Part shown: positions 7,573 to 15,304 of the stretch, piece by piece | How positions within the stretch are numbered: the stretch's first letter is position 1 | How the letters are laid out: every line of letters starts with the position of its first letter | From: Shewanella sp. 10N.286.48.A6 | GTDB lineage: Bacteria; Pseudomonadota; Gammaproteobacteria; Enterobacterales; Shewanellaceae | Reading direction: 5' to 3' | NCBI RefSeq assembly: GCF_002873135.1 | Contig: NZ_MCVI01000001.1 | Span: 129,565 to 193,564 of the forward strand | DNA length: 64,000 bases | Position numbers and translations under genes: made by a program | The notes under the pieces: generated by a model | Database searches by the model: none | What the model saw: only the letters and a program-made list of their open reading frames with translations | What the model was told of the DNA's origin: nothing

Positions 7573-8898
7573 ATGCAAACAACCACTAACTCACTAGGTC
7601 CTAAAACGACCGTCAATCAAATGCTGAATCAAGGCATTCGTACATTGGGTAAAAACCTAATGTGGTTGGCGAGTGCTCAGTTTAGTGGCCGTATTGTGAG
7701 ATTAGCAGCTAGCGTGATAACCGCGAGATTACTGACACCAGAAATCTTCGGTCAAGTGGCCATTACCTTAACCCTATTTGAATTAATTTGTACTCCAACT
7801 CGCCGCATTACTTCAGCAGCACTTATTCGCATGAATGATACCGAGTTTAAAGACAACTTAGCCAGCGCCAATGTGATTAACTTCGGCGCCTGCCTTATTG
7901 CCTTTGCACTAATGAGTTTAATCAGCTTACCACTGGCTTATTACTACCAAGACAGCCAACTTGTTCTGCCTATCTTGTTTGTTGCCAGTAGTTATTTATT
8001 ACTGCCATTTGGCATGTTGTACGCCACGGTGAACTTACGTAACAACAATATGCGTAAAGTGGCTAGCGCCAACCTTTGGCAAACCGTGGGCGATGGCATC
8101 TTAACTGCAATACTTGCACTGAGCGGCTTTGGCTTGTGGGCCATTATTATCCCTAAAGTGGTGATGGTATTGGTCTGGATTTACCTGCATAAAAATGGCA
8201 ATCCGTTACCGACTTTTACCCAAAAAGCATCCGTTAAAAATGTTAAATCAATCCTTAGCTTTAGCATTCCGGTGAGCTCAAGCGATTTGATTAACACCCT
8301 AAGACAAAGCATTGATTATCTGGTCATTGGTTACTTCATGGGGGTTGAGGCTCTGGGGGTTTACTTCTTTGCTTACAACGTCAGCTTGGGGATCAGTTTA
8401 GGGCTAGTTCAAAGCTTTGGTACCGCGTTTTACTCGCACCTTTGTAGCGACGATAAAATCGCGAGCAATGTAGCAAATAGCCAACAAGTTGCTAAGCAGA
8501 AGTTTCGTCACAGTGTGATGGCCATTAGCGCGATTACCGCCCCTATCATCATCTTACAAACAACACTTGCGCCCCTTTACGTGCCATTTGTATACGGTGA
8601 GCAATGGTTAACAACCGATGCCATTTCAGTGTTCATCTTCTTATGTTTAAGCGGCCTTGTTCGCCCAATGGCAGAAGCCGCCAGTCAGTTATTACTTGCC
8701 CACGGCCATAGCCGTTTAAATTTCAAACTCAATTTAGCTATCACCGCTTTGTTAACCCTGGTGATCAGTGTTGCAAGTCAGTTCAGCTTAAGCACAGTCG
8801 CACTGAGTGTGATGGTGACTTACTTAATTATTATGCCTTGGCTTTGCTGGTACAGCAGCCGTATCTCATTTAATCAACCAACTGTTACAAACAGTTAA
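7573..8898 (+). CDS. Wzx-type lipid-linked oligosaccharide flippase (SypK-like)
   Basis: This 441-residue protein is hydrophobic throughout, with about twelve to fourteen membrane helices. The N-terminal part has the Polysacc_synt signature SGRIVRLAASVITARLLTPE followed by FGQVAITLTLFEL. Such MOP-superfamily proteins move undecaprenyl-diphosphate-linked repeat units across the inner membrane. AAGGG lies eight bases ahead of the ATG. It starts a two-gene unit with the GT2 gene 10 bases downstream. Confidence 0.87.
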   Translation: MQTTTNSLGPKTTVNQMLNQGIRTLGKNLMWLASAQFSGRIVRLAASVITARLLTPEIFGQVAITLTLFELICTPTRRITSAALIRMNDTEFKDNLASANVINFGACLIAFALMSLISLPLAYYYQDSQLVLPILFVASSYLLLPFGMLYATVNLRNNNMRKVASANLWQTVGDGILTAILALSGFGLWAIIIPKVVMVLVWIYLHKNGNPLPTFTQKASVKNVKSILSFSIPVSSSDLINTLRQSIDYLVIGYFMGVEALGVYFFAYNVSLGISLGLVQSFGTAFYSHLCSDDKIASNVANSQQVAKQKFRHSVMAISAITAPIIILQTTLAPLYVPFVYGEQWLTTDAISVFIFLCLSGLVRPMAEAASQLLLAHGHSRLNFKLNLAITALLTLVISVASQFSLSTVALSVMVTYLIIMPWLCWYSSRISFNQPTVTNS

Positions 8899-8908
8899 GG
8901 AAAACATT

Positions 8909-9967
8909 ATGTCTCCTAGAATCTCAGTAGTAATGCCAGTTTATAACGTTGAACAGTTTGTTAAATCGGCTATTGAATCAGTATTAAAGCAAACCTATGA
9001 CAACTTCGAGCTATTGATTGTTGATGATCGCGGTGATGATAATAGCATGCAAATATGTAAACAATTTATCGGCGATCCAAGAGTACATATCATCCGTCAT
9101 CAAACCAACAAAGGTTTAGCAGCGGCAAGAAATACCGGCATCCGTCATTCATTAGGTGAGTTTGTGGCCTTTATTGATTCTGATGATTTATGGCACCCTG
9201 AAAAACTACAGCGCCATGTGGTGCATTTAGATAAGAACCCCAACGTTGGATTAAGTTTTTCACGCTCAAGCTTTATTGATTATCAAGGTAAGTTTATCGA
9301 TTTTTATCAAATGCCAAAACTTTTTGACATTGATGCTGCCCATTTATTATGCCGTAACCCTGTAGGAAATGGCTCAGCGCCGGTTATTCGCCGCAGCACC
9401 TTAAACGACATACGCTTTCAGCCAGCAAGCAGTAAAAATCGCCACAGCTGCTACTTTGATGAGAACTTCCGCCAATCAGAAGATATTGAATGTTGGTTAC
9501 GTATTGCTGCAACCACCTCTTGGGAAATTGAAGGGCTACCAGAGCCATTAACTTACTACCGCCTTAATCATGGTGGCTTATCAGCAAACCTTGAGAAGCA
9601 ATATGCCTCATGGGAGAAAATGATTGAAAAAGCCCGTGGTTTTGCTCCTAAATTATTAAAGCAACATGAAGAGTCTGCTCGCGGGTTCCAATTACGGTAC
9701 TTATCAAGACAAGCTATTCGAATCGGTGATGGCAGCGCTGCTGTAAAGCTGTTTAACCGCGCGATGAAAGCATCACCTAGCATTATAAGAAGTGAAACCT
9801 TTAAAACCGTCACCACCATGATTGCCGCATATGCGCAGTGGATAATACCTGCTTGGGGTTATATCGCTATCGAAGCTGTTGGGCAAAAATTTATCGGCAT
9901 TTTACAAAAACTACGTATTTCACGTGACGGCGTTTCAAGTGAATTTATGCAACAAAGTAAATTGTAA
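8909..9967 (+). CDS. Family 2 glycosyltransferase
   Basis: This 352-residue protein has a GT-A fold domain in its first 230 residues. It starts RISVVMPVYNVEQFVKSAIE, has VDD at 38-40, and carries the metal-binding FIDSDD at 89-93. It is an inverting, cytoplasmic enzyme expected to add a sugar to the lipid-linked repeat unit. The donor cannot be read from sequence. The last 100 residues are alpha-helical with a weakly hydrophobic stretch (about 290-312) that may touch the membrane. It is the only stand-alone glycosyltransferase of this locus. AAGGA precedes the start. Confidence 0.87.
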   Translation: MSPRISVVMPVYNVEQFVKSAIESVLKQTYDNFELLIVDDRGDDNSMQICKQFIGDPRVHIIRHQTNKGLAAARNTGIRHSLGEFVAFIDSDDLWHPEKLQRHVVHLDKNPNVGLSFSRSSFIDYQGKFIDFYQMPKLFDIDAAHLLCRNPVGNGSAPVIRRSTLNDIRFQPASSKNRHSCYFDENFRQSEDIECWLRIAATTSWEIEGLPEPLTYYRLNHGGLSANLEKQYASWEKMIEKARGFAPKLLKQHEESARGFQLRYLSRQAIRIGDGSAAVKLFNRAMKASPSIIRSETFKTVTTMIAAYAQWIIPAWGYIAIEAVGQKFIGILQKLRISRDGVSSEFMQQSKL

Positions 9968-9996
9968 CCCGCAGCTCTTATCTCATCTTCCCTGTT

Positions 9997-10039
9997 CTGG
10001 CTTTGCAGTGCGATTCGCATTCTGCAAAGTCAGCTTTTT
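9997..10039 (+). terminator. Rho-independent terminator after the flippase-GT2 unit
   Basis: A 12-bp stem (9997-10008 with 10022-10033, one G-U pair) encloses a loop that itself holds the small repeat TGCGA-T-TCGCA. CTTTTTATT follows. It begins 30 bases after the GT2 stop, so the next unit needs its own promoter, which is found at 10134. Confidence 0.8.
10015..10027. promoter_or_regulatory. Near-match to the TTGCA-N3-TGCAA palindrome, inside the terminator
   Basis: TCGCATTCTGCAA differs by one base from the palindrome and shares an 11-base core (GCATTCTGCAA) with the site at 926-938. It is 107 bases upstream of the -24 element of the third unit, close to the spacing seen for the first unit. 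It is also part of the terminator hairpin, so the likeness may come from that structure. Confidence 0.35.
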
Positions 10040-10133
10040 ATTGCAAGCCCCTTGCTAAAAACCCACCGAAAAAAACAGTTAAAAAACAGTTAAAAAAACA
10101 ATAATACACTATTAATTAGATACTTAACAAATA

Positions 10134-10150
10134 TGGAACAGTTCGTGCTT
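10134..10150 (+). promoter_or_regulatory. Sigma-54 promoter for the glycerophosphate unit
   Basis: TGGAACAGTTCGTGCTT has GG at 10135-10136 and GC at 10147-10148 with ten bases between. The -12 block GTGCTT is close to consensus. It lies 47 bases ahead of the chosen start codon of the fusion gene. Confidence 0.6.
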
Positions 10151-10196
10151 TAACAAGGTATCGAACGATTAATCATTGCATTTTATGAGGTACGGT

Positions 10197-12125
10197 ATGG
10201 ACGCTCATCAATCAGTAAACACTCAAACCCAGTCGCAGGCATCAGACTCAACCTTATTGTCAGTCCGCGCTTTTGATTGCTTTATGGCGATAATATTACT
10301 GGTTTTAATGCTACCAATAATGGTGTTTAAAACCTTAATACTTGCCTGCTCAAAGCAAGCTATTTTTGATGCTATCTACATTCATGTATCAGATCGCCAA
10401 GTTGCGCTGTATCAATTTAGCCAAGGGCGCTTTTCAAGACTGCCGTTTTTATTGGGGATCATTAAAGGCGATATTGGTTTTTTAGGCAGTGCCTTTGAGT
10501 ATTGCGTGTTTGAGCCAAGTTCAACCAATAGCCGCCCTGGTGTTTTTTCCATTGAAAAAATGCAGCGCAATATGGGGATTGAACATATCAATAATGCAGC
10601 CCCTGAATTTAGCAGCTTATTTCATTACCTAATTAACCTAAGTAAGTGCCTAATTTGCCGTTTAATTGTTGTCTCTACTGAGCTGAATTACCCTGAGCAA
10701 TTCAACTTACTTGGAGTCAATATTGATAATAATAAAATGGCTGACAGTGTTGAAAAACTGGTTAAAGCAGCGCAGCACTCTGTGGGCGATGAAACCCAAC
10801 ATTTTTCCTTTGTAAATGCAGACTGCTTGAACATTGCCTCAACAGACAGCTCTTATAAAAATATTCTCAATCAATGCCAGCAAGTTTTTGCTGATGGTAG
10901 CGGTATTCGTATTGCTTGCCAGCTACACGGTATCGGCCTTAAAGACAATGTGAATGGTACTGATATGCTGCCGTTACTGTGTCAACGCGCCAGTGAGCAA
11001 GGGATAAAACTGTTTTTCCTGGGGGCAACTGCTGGCACCACTGAAGAGGCGGCAACCAACCTTAAACAGCAGTACCCTGATTTACAGATAGTGGGCTGTC
11101 ATCATGGTTATTTAAATGAAAGCAACCAACAAGAGGTGATTGAGCAAATCAATCAATCAGGGGCGCAGCTACTACTCGTCGGCATGGGGGCGTCAAAGCA
11201 AGAACATTGGATTGAGCAACATAAATATCAATTAAAGGTGGGCGCAGCCGTTGGGGTTGGTGGACTGTTTGATTACTTCGCCAATAATGTTTCTCGTGCA
11301 CCTATTGCTGTCAGACAAGTAGGAATGGAATGGATATGGCGCTTAGCACAAGAGCCACAACGCATGTGGAAACGCTACGTGGTGGGTAACCCGCTATTTT
11401 TAGCGCGAGTGTTAAAGCAAAAACAACAGCTAAATTTGGCCTCAGCCACCAGCCAAGCTAAGGCTCAGCCGCTATCAGCTATTTCAAATCACAACCGTCA
11501 TTGGTACTTCTTTAAAATCAAATGTGGCCAATTTGCAAAACGCACATTCGATATTGTTGCTGCTAGCATTTTGCTAATTTTATTAGCGCCATTATTTGCG
11601 TTAACCGCATTAAGTATCCGAATTGAGTCGAAAGGGGCGATCTTTTTTTCACAAACACGCAGTGGCAAAAATAACCAAGCATTCACCATGTGGAAGTTTC
11701 GCTCAATGTATATTGATGCCGAGCAAAGGTTAGAAAAAATCAAAGAAAACAATGAAATGCAAGGTGGCGTCATTTTCAAAATGAAGCAAGATCCGCGTAT
11801 TACCACCATAGGAAAACTTATCCGCAAAGCTTCAATCGATGAGTTACCACAACTTTGGAACGTGTTAATTGGTGATATGTCACTAGTTGGCCCAAGACCT
11901 GCACTACCTAATGAAGTAAGCCAATATCAGTTAAGCGACCGTCGCAGATTAGGGGTAAAACCTGGCATCACCTGCATTTGGCAAGTTAGCGGACGCTCAG
12001 ATATTCCTTTTGATAAGCAAGTAGAACTGGACATTGATTACATCTACAAACAATCGCTTAAAGAAGATATCACACTGTTATTAAAAACTATTCCAGCTGT
12101 ACTTTTGGCGCGTGGCGCCTACTAG
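10197..12125 (+). CDS. Fusion: degenerate PGT-like domain + WecG/TagA transferase + WcaJ-type initiating sugar-phosphate transferase
   Basis: Three parts can be seen in 642 residues. Residues 22-130 resemble a shortened bacterial sugar transferase (helix RAFDCFMAIILLVLMLP, then LPFLLGIIKGDIGFLG), but S80-R81 stand where the catalytic Asp-Glu should be. Residues 170-400 are a WecG/TagA/CpsF domain with ADG (232-234), NGTD (253-256) and GMGASKQEHW (329-338), which adds N-acetylmannosaminyl-type sugars to a lipid-linked first sugar. Residues 447-642 are a complete WcaJ-like phosphoglycosyl transferase with D548-E549, LPQLWN and GPRP, which starts repeat units on undecaprenyl phosphate. I chose ATG 10197 because TGAGG lies six bases ahead; an ATG at 10185 lacks this. 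The first two steps of synthesis may thus sit in one chain at the inner membrane. Confidence 0.85.
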   Translation: MDAHQSVNTQTQSQASDSTLLSVRAFDCFMAIILLVLMLPIMVFKTLILACSKQAIFDAIYIHVSDRQVALYQFSQGRFSRLPFLLGIIKGDIGFLGSAFEYCVFEPSSTNSRPGVFSIEKMQRNMGIEHINNAAPEFSSLFHYLINLSKCLICRLIVVSTELNYPEQFNLLGVNIDNNKMADSVEKLVKAAQHSVGDETQHFSFVNADCLNIASTDSSYKNILNQCQQVFADGSGIRIACQLHGIGLKDNVNGTDMLPLLCQRASEQGIKLFFLGATAGTTEEAATNLKQQYPDLQIVGCHHGYLNESNQQEVIEQINQSGAQLLLVGMGASKQEHWIEQHKYQLKVGAAVGVGGLFDYFANNVSRAPIAVRQVGMEWIWRLAQEPQRMWKRYVVGNPLFLARVLKQKQQLNLASATSQAKAQPLSAISNHNRHWYFFKIKCGQFAKRTFDIVAASILLILLAPLFALTALSIRIESKGAIFFSQTRSGKNNQAFTMWKFRSMYIDAEQRLEKIKENNEMQGGVIFKMKQDPRITTIGKLIRKASIDELPQLWNVLIGDMSLVGPRPALPNEVSQYQLSDRRRLGVKPGITCIWQVSGRSDIPFDKQVELDIDYIYKQSLKEDITLLLKTIPAVLLARGAY

Positions 12126-12133
12126 GAGACCTT

Positions 12134-13528
12134 ATGCAAGCTATCGTATTTGCCAACCGCAATGGAAATGAATTAGCGCCGCTAAACCAGCAATATTGCC
12201 CAGCGCTATTACCGCTAGCAAACAAGCCTCTAGTGGAGTACACCCTAGAAGATTTAGCGGATGCAGGCATAAGCCAAGTCAAAATGGTGATTTGCGCTGA
12301 TGCAGAACAACTGGAAGCCCAAATTGGTAATGGCCAGCAATGGGGTTTGAATATTGAGTATTTTTTAAGTAAGCCACAAGAAGCAGTTAATAGCGTGCTT
12401 GCCAGAATGCATATCGATAACACCACCCAGGCATTAGTGGTTCGAGGCGATATATTAAGAAGCCCTTGCCTAGAGCGTTTTGTGGCATTTTCCAGCATGG
12501 TACCCACCAAATTTGTTCACGCAACAATGGAGCAGCGTAACCCTGGAATGATGATGCTACCCGCTGGCTGGAAACACAATCAATTGCTTAACTGGCCACT
12601 GCAAACCACAGCGGTAGATCATGATGATAGTATCGCCCAAGTGCTTCATGGTCAGTGCTTTTATTTAGACAGCTTATCAGGCTATGTGGCAGCCACTGAA
12701 TTTGTGATTTGTAGCAAAATATTTAGCAGTAAAGGTCGCAAACACCAAACAGGCTCAAGCAACCAAAGCCTTATGGTTGAAGCCCAATGCGAGCTGCCGC
12801 AATTAGATAGCGCCGAGGTGTATGGCGCAATTGGTGAATACACCAAAGTGTCTCATAAAGCTCAATTAACTGATGCGGTGGTGGTGGGAAAATACTGCTT
12901 TATTGAAGATAGCCAGATCCAAAACAGTATTATTTTGCCTAATACCTATGTTGGGCCGCAATTATCGGTTAACAATAAAATCATTTCCCAAGACTTGATG
13001 ATAGACCCACAAACCAGCAGTTGGAGCAAAATTGAAGATCAAAGTTTAATCGCCACATCGACCCAAAGCGCCAGTAATTACCACACGCTAATGCAGCGTG
13101 GACTAATGATGATGTTTTATATCTTACTGTCACCACTATTACTGACCTTATTTGTGGGCGCATTGATCATCAAGCCCAATAAACCACTGCTGACTGAAAC
13201 CGTGATTAACAACCACAATAAAGCCGTTAAAGCGCACAAGTTTAATTTTAACAACAAGTTTTTTTCACTACTGCCACAACTTTGGTTAGCAGCCAAAGGC
13301 GATTTAGCCCTATTTGGCGCATCCAGTAAACATAAGCATTTGCATGACAGCAACACCACTTATGGCGTCTATGGTCCGGTGCAATTGAACTTTGACCAGC
13401 ACACCCCTGATGAAGAAATACAAATGGTTGAAATGGAATTTGCCCAAGCGCAAAAGCCACTTTACCTAGCAAACATATTGCAGCAAAAGTTTCACAGCAA
13501 ACAAGCTGACATCATCATTAAAAGCTAA
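12134..13528 (+). CDS. Apparent double pseudoenzyme: nucleotidyltransferase-like + degenerate PGT-like protein
   Basis: This is a 464-residue protein. Residues 1-230 resemble sugar-1-phosphate nucleotidyltransferases (CPALLPLANKPLVEYTLEDL), but the loop that should read GxGTRL is ANRNGNEL (residues 7-14), so the Arg is replaced by Glu. The Lys expected in the PK motif is also absent. Residues 228-290 look like left-handed beta-helix repeats, as in GlmU/GMPP-like C-termini. Residues 321-456 have a membrane helix and the pattern FFSLLPQLWLAAKGDLALFG of bacterial sugar transferases, but S378-L379 replace the catalytic Asp-Glu. I infer a non-catalytic partner or scaffold for the fusion enzyme just upstream (8 bases). 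The domain likenesses are by eye. Confidence 0.7.
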   Translation: MQAIVFANRNGNELAPLNQQYCPALLPLANKPLVEYTLEDLADAGISQVKMVICADAEQLEAQIGNGQQWGLNIEYFLSKPQEAVNSVLARMHIDNTTQALVVRGDILRSPCLERFVAFSSMVPTKFVHATMEQRNPGMMMLPAGWKHNQLLNWPLQTTAVDHDDSIAQVLHGQCFYLDSLSGYVAATEFVICSKIFSSKGRKHQTGSSNQSLMVEAQCELPQLDSAEVYGAIGEYTKVSHKAQLTDAVVVGKYCFIEDSQIQNSIILPNTYVGPQLSVNNKIISQDLMIDPQTSSWSKIEDQSLIATSTQSASNYHTLMQRGLMMMFYILLSPLLLTLFVGALIIKPNKPLLTETVINNHNKAVKAHKFNFNNKFFSLLPQLWLAAKGDLALFGASSKHKHLHDSNTTYGVYGPVQLNFDQHTPDEEIQMVEMEFAQAQKPLYLANILQQKFHSKQADIIIKS

Positions 13529-13582
13529 ATTGATTTTAAATTAGAGATTGCAGCTAATTACTGATTAAAAAGGATATTCATT

Positions 13583-13987
13583 ATGAAAACCATCATTACA
13601 TACGGTACATTTGATTTATTCCACTTTGGCCATGTGAGATTATTTCAGCGCCTAAGCAAAATGTGCGATCAACTGATTGTTGGGGTTTCTACCGATGAAT
13701 TTAATGCCCTAAAAGGCAAGGCAGCTTTCTTTAGCTACCAGCAACGGGTAGAAATTGTGGCGGCTTGTAAATATGTATCAAAGGTCATTCCTGAGCATAA
13801 CTGGCAGCAAAAATCAGCTGATGTTAGCCGTTTTGATGTTGATATTTTTGCCATCGGCGATGATTGGCAAGGTGAATTTGATTTCTTAAAAAGCCAGTGC
13901 GAAGTCATGTACCTCACCCGTACCGACGATATTTCAACCACTGAGATTAAAAATAACCTCGCGGTTAAATCTGTTAATGCGGCCTAA
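13583..13987 (+). CDS. tagD: Glycerol-3-phosphate cytidylyltransferase, TagD-like
   Basis: This 134-residue protein matches TagD in length and motifs: nucleotide-binding HFGH at 14-17 within GTFDLFHFGH, GDDW near residue 92, and RTDDISTTEIK (RTxxISTT) near the end. The enzyme makes CDP-glycerol from glycerol 3-phosphate and CTP in the cytosol. The TagB-like transferase gene next door would use the product. AGGA lies ahead of the ATG. The symbol follows the Bacillus enzyme; other names are used in Gram-negative capsule loci. Confidence 0.9.
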   Translation: MKTIITYGTFDLFHFGHVRLFQRLSKMCDQLIVGVSTDEFNALKGKAAFFSYQQRVEIVAACKYVSKVIPEHNWQQKSADVSRFDVDIFAIGDDWQGEFDFLKSQCEVMYLTRTDDISTTEIKNNLAVKSVNAA

Positions 13988-14050
13988 GCTTATTAGCAGT
14001 TTAGTGCTAAACTTTGTATTTAAAGGAATTTACAGTCAAGGAGACATTGC

Positions 14051-15268
14051 ATGAGCCAATTTATTGCCAATAGCATCAAATATGTCATGACTCAAAGCGT
14101 ATATTTTTTATCTGGCTTAACGCCAAGAACGCGCAAAGCAGTGATGGGGTGTTATAAAAATAAATTTGCCGATAATAGCAAATACCTGTTTTTACATTGG
14201 CAGCGCACAAAAACGATCCGCGCGATTTGGATAAGTGGCGATGGCGATGTTATCAGCGCATTAAACCAACAAGGCTATGAGGCGTATCACCGCTGGAGCG
14301 CCAAAGGGATTTATCATGCGTTAACCGCTGAGTTTTATTTCTATACTAGTTATATTGGTGATATTAATCAGTATTTTGCTAAAGGTGCCACCAAGGTTAA
14401 TTTATGGCATGGCTCGCCGCTAAAACGTATTGAGTATGATATTAACAACGGCCCCTTATTAACGATTTATCACCCTAAAAGCCTGAGCGAAAAGCTTAAC
14501 TCTGCAAGTTTATACCACCAGCAAAAAGTAAAGCCTGATCATATGATTGCCCCCAGTGATTTAGTGGCCAACCTTTTTGCCAGCGCCTTTAACATCAACC
14601 TTAACCAAATGCTCAATTGCGGTAATCCGCGCACTGATTATTACAGCCACTACCCCGAATCAAATTCCTTAGCTGATGAACTTAAGCAAATTAATCACGC
14701 TGACAGTATTATTCTTTATGCCCCGTCATGGCGTGACGCCTCTGCCCTTGCTGAAAAACAATCGAATCCTTATTTGCAAGCATTTGATTTTGAGTTGTTA
14801 TCGGCTTATTTAGTTGCTAATAAGCAGCTATTTTTATTACGGCTTCACCCTAATGAAGCCCAACTTGGCAATGATATATCCAATTACCCTAACATTATTA
14901 ATATCAGTGATTGGCAAGATACCTATGAAATTATTAATGAGGTTGATCTATTAATTACCGATTATTCGTCTTTGTATATCGATATGCTGCAAAGCCAAGC
15001 GGATATTGTGTTTTATCAATTTGATCAGCAGCAATATAGTACTGACAGCCGCCAATGCTATGACTATGCAGCGTCTATTCCTGCTGCGGGTAGGGTGATA
15101 ACTGAATTTAGCCAACTTATGGCTTACCTTGCTACGTCGTTGGATAAAAACGATGCTAGTCAGCAAGCTGAGCATAAAAAAAATAGAGCTGAGTTATCTC
15201 AGCTCTATTGGCAATATCAACATATCAATGTGTTTGATTGTTTGGATGAATTTGTTAAGGCTAAATAA
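14051..15268 (+). CDS. CDP-glycerol glycerophosphotransferase, TagB/TagF family
   Basis: This 405-residue protein carries the family motifs in order: NLWHGSPLKRI (117-127, catalytic His120), YAPSWRD (223-229), RLHP (264-267) and LLITDYSSLYID (300-311). An amphipathic N-terminus suits a peripheral membrane enzyme. The family moves glycerol phosphate from CDP-glycerol to a sugar lipid (TagB, one unit) or extends a chain (TagF). Length near 400 fits TagB-like single addition better than the larger TagF. It follows tagD by 63 bases and ends the locus. Its 3' end contains the terminator hairpin of the opposing helicase gene. Confidence 0.87.
   Translation: MSQFIANSIKYVMTQSVYFLSGLTPRTRKAVMGCYKNKFADNSKYLFLHWQRTKTIRAIWISGDGDVISALNQQGYEAYHRWSAKGIYHALTAEFYFYTSYIGDINQYFAKGATKVNLWHGSPLKRIEYDINNGPLLTIYHPKSLSEKLNSASLYHQQKVKPDHMIAPSDLVANLFASAFNINLNQMLNCGNPRTDYYSHYPESNSLADELKQINHADSIILYAPSWRDASALAEKQSNPYLQAFDFELLSAYLVANKQLFLLRLHPNEAQLGNDISNYPNIINISDWQDTYEIINEVDLLITDYSSLYIDMLQSQADIVFYQFDQQQYSTDSRQCYDYAASIPAAGRVITEFSQLMAYLATSLDKNDASQQAEHKKNRAELSQLYWQYQHINVFDCLDEFVKAK
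15176..15209 (-). terminator. Rho-independent terminator of the SNF2 gene, inside the TagB-like coding sequence
   Basis: A perfect 12-bp stem (15182-15193 with 15198-15209, loop TTAT) is followed on the minus strand by a run of eight T. It lies about 100 bases past the helicase stop codon and within the last 30 codons of the convergent glycerophosphotransferase gene. Confidence 0.8.
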
Positions 15269-15304
15269 AACCCCATCAATGACTTACTAACAAGCGACTA
15301 GCGA

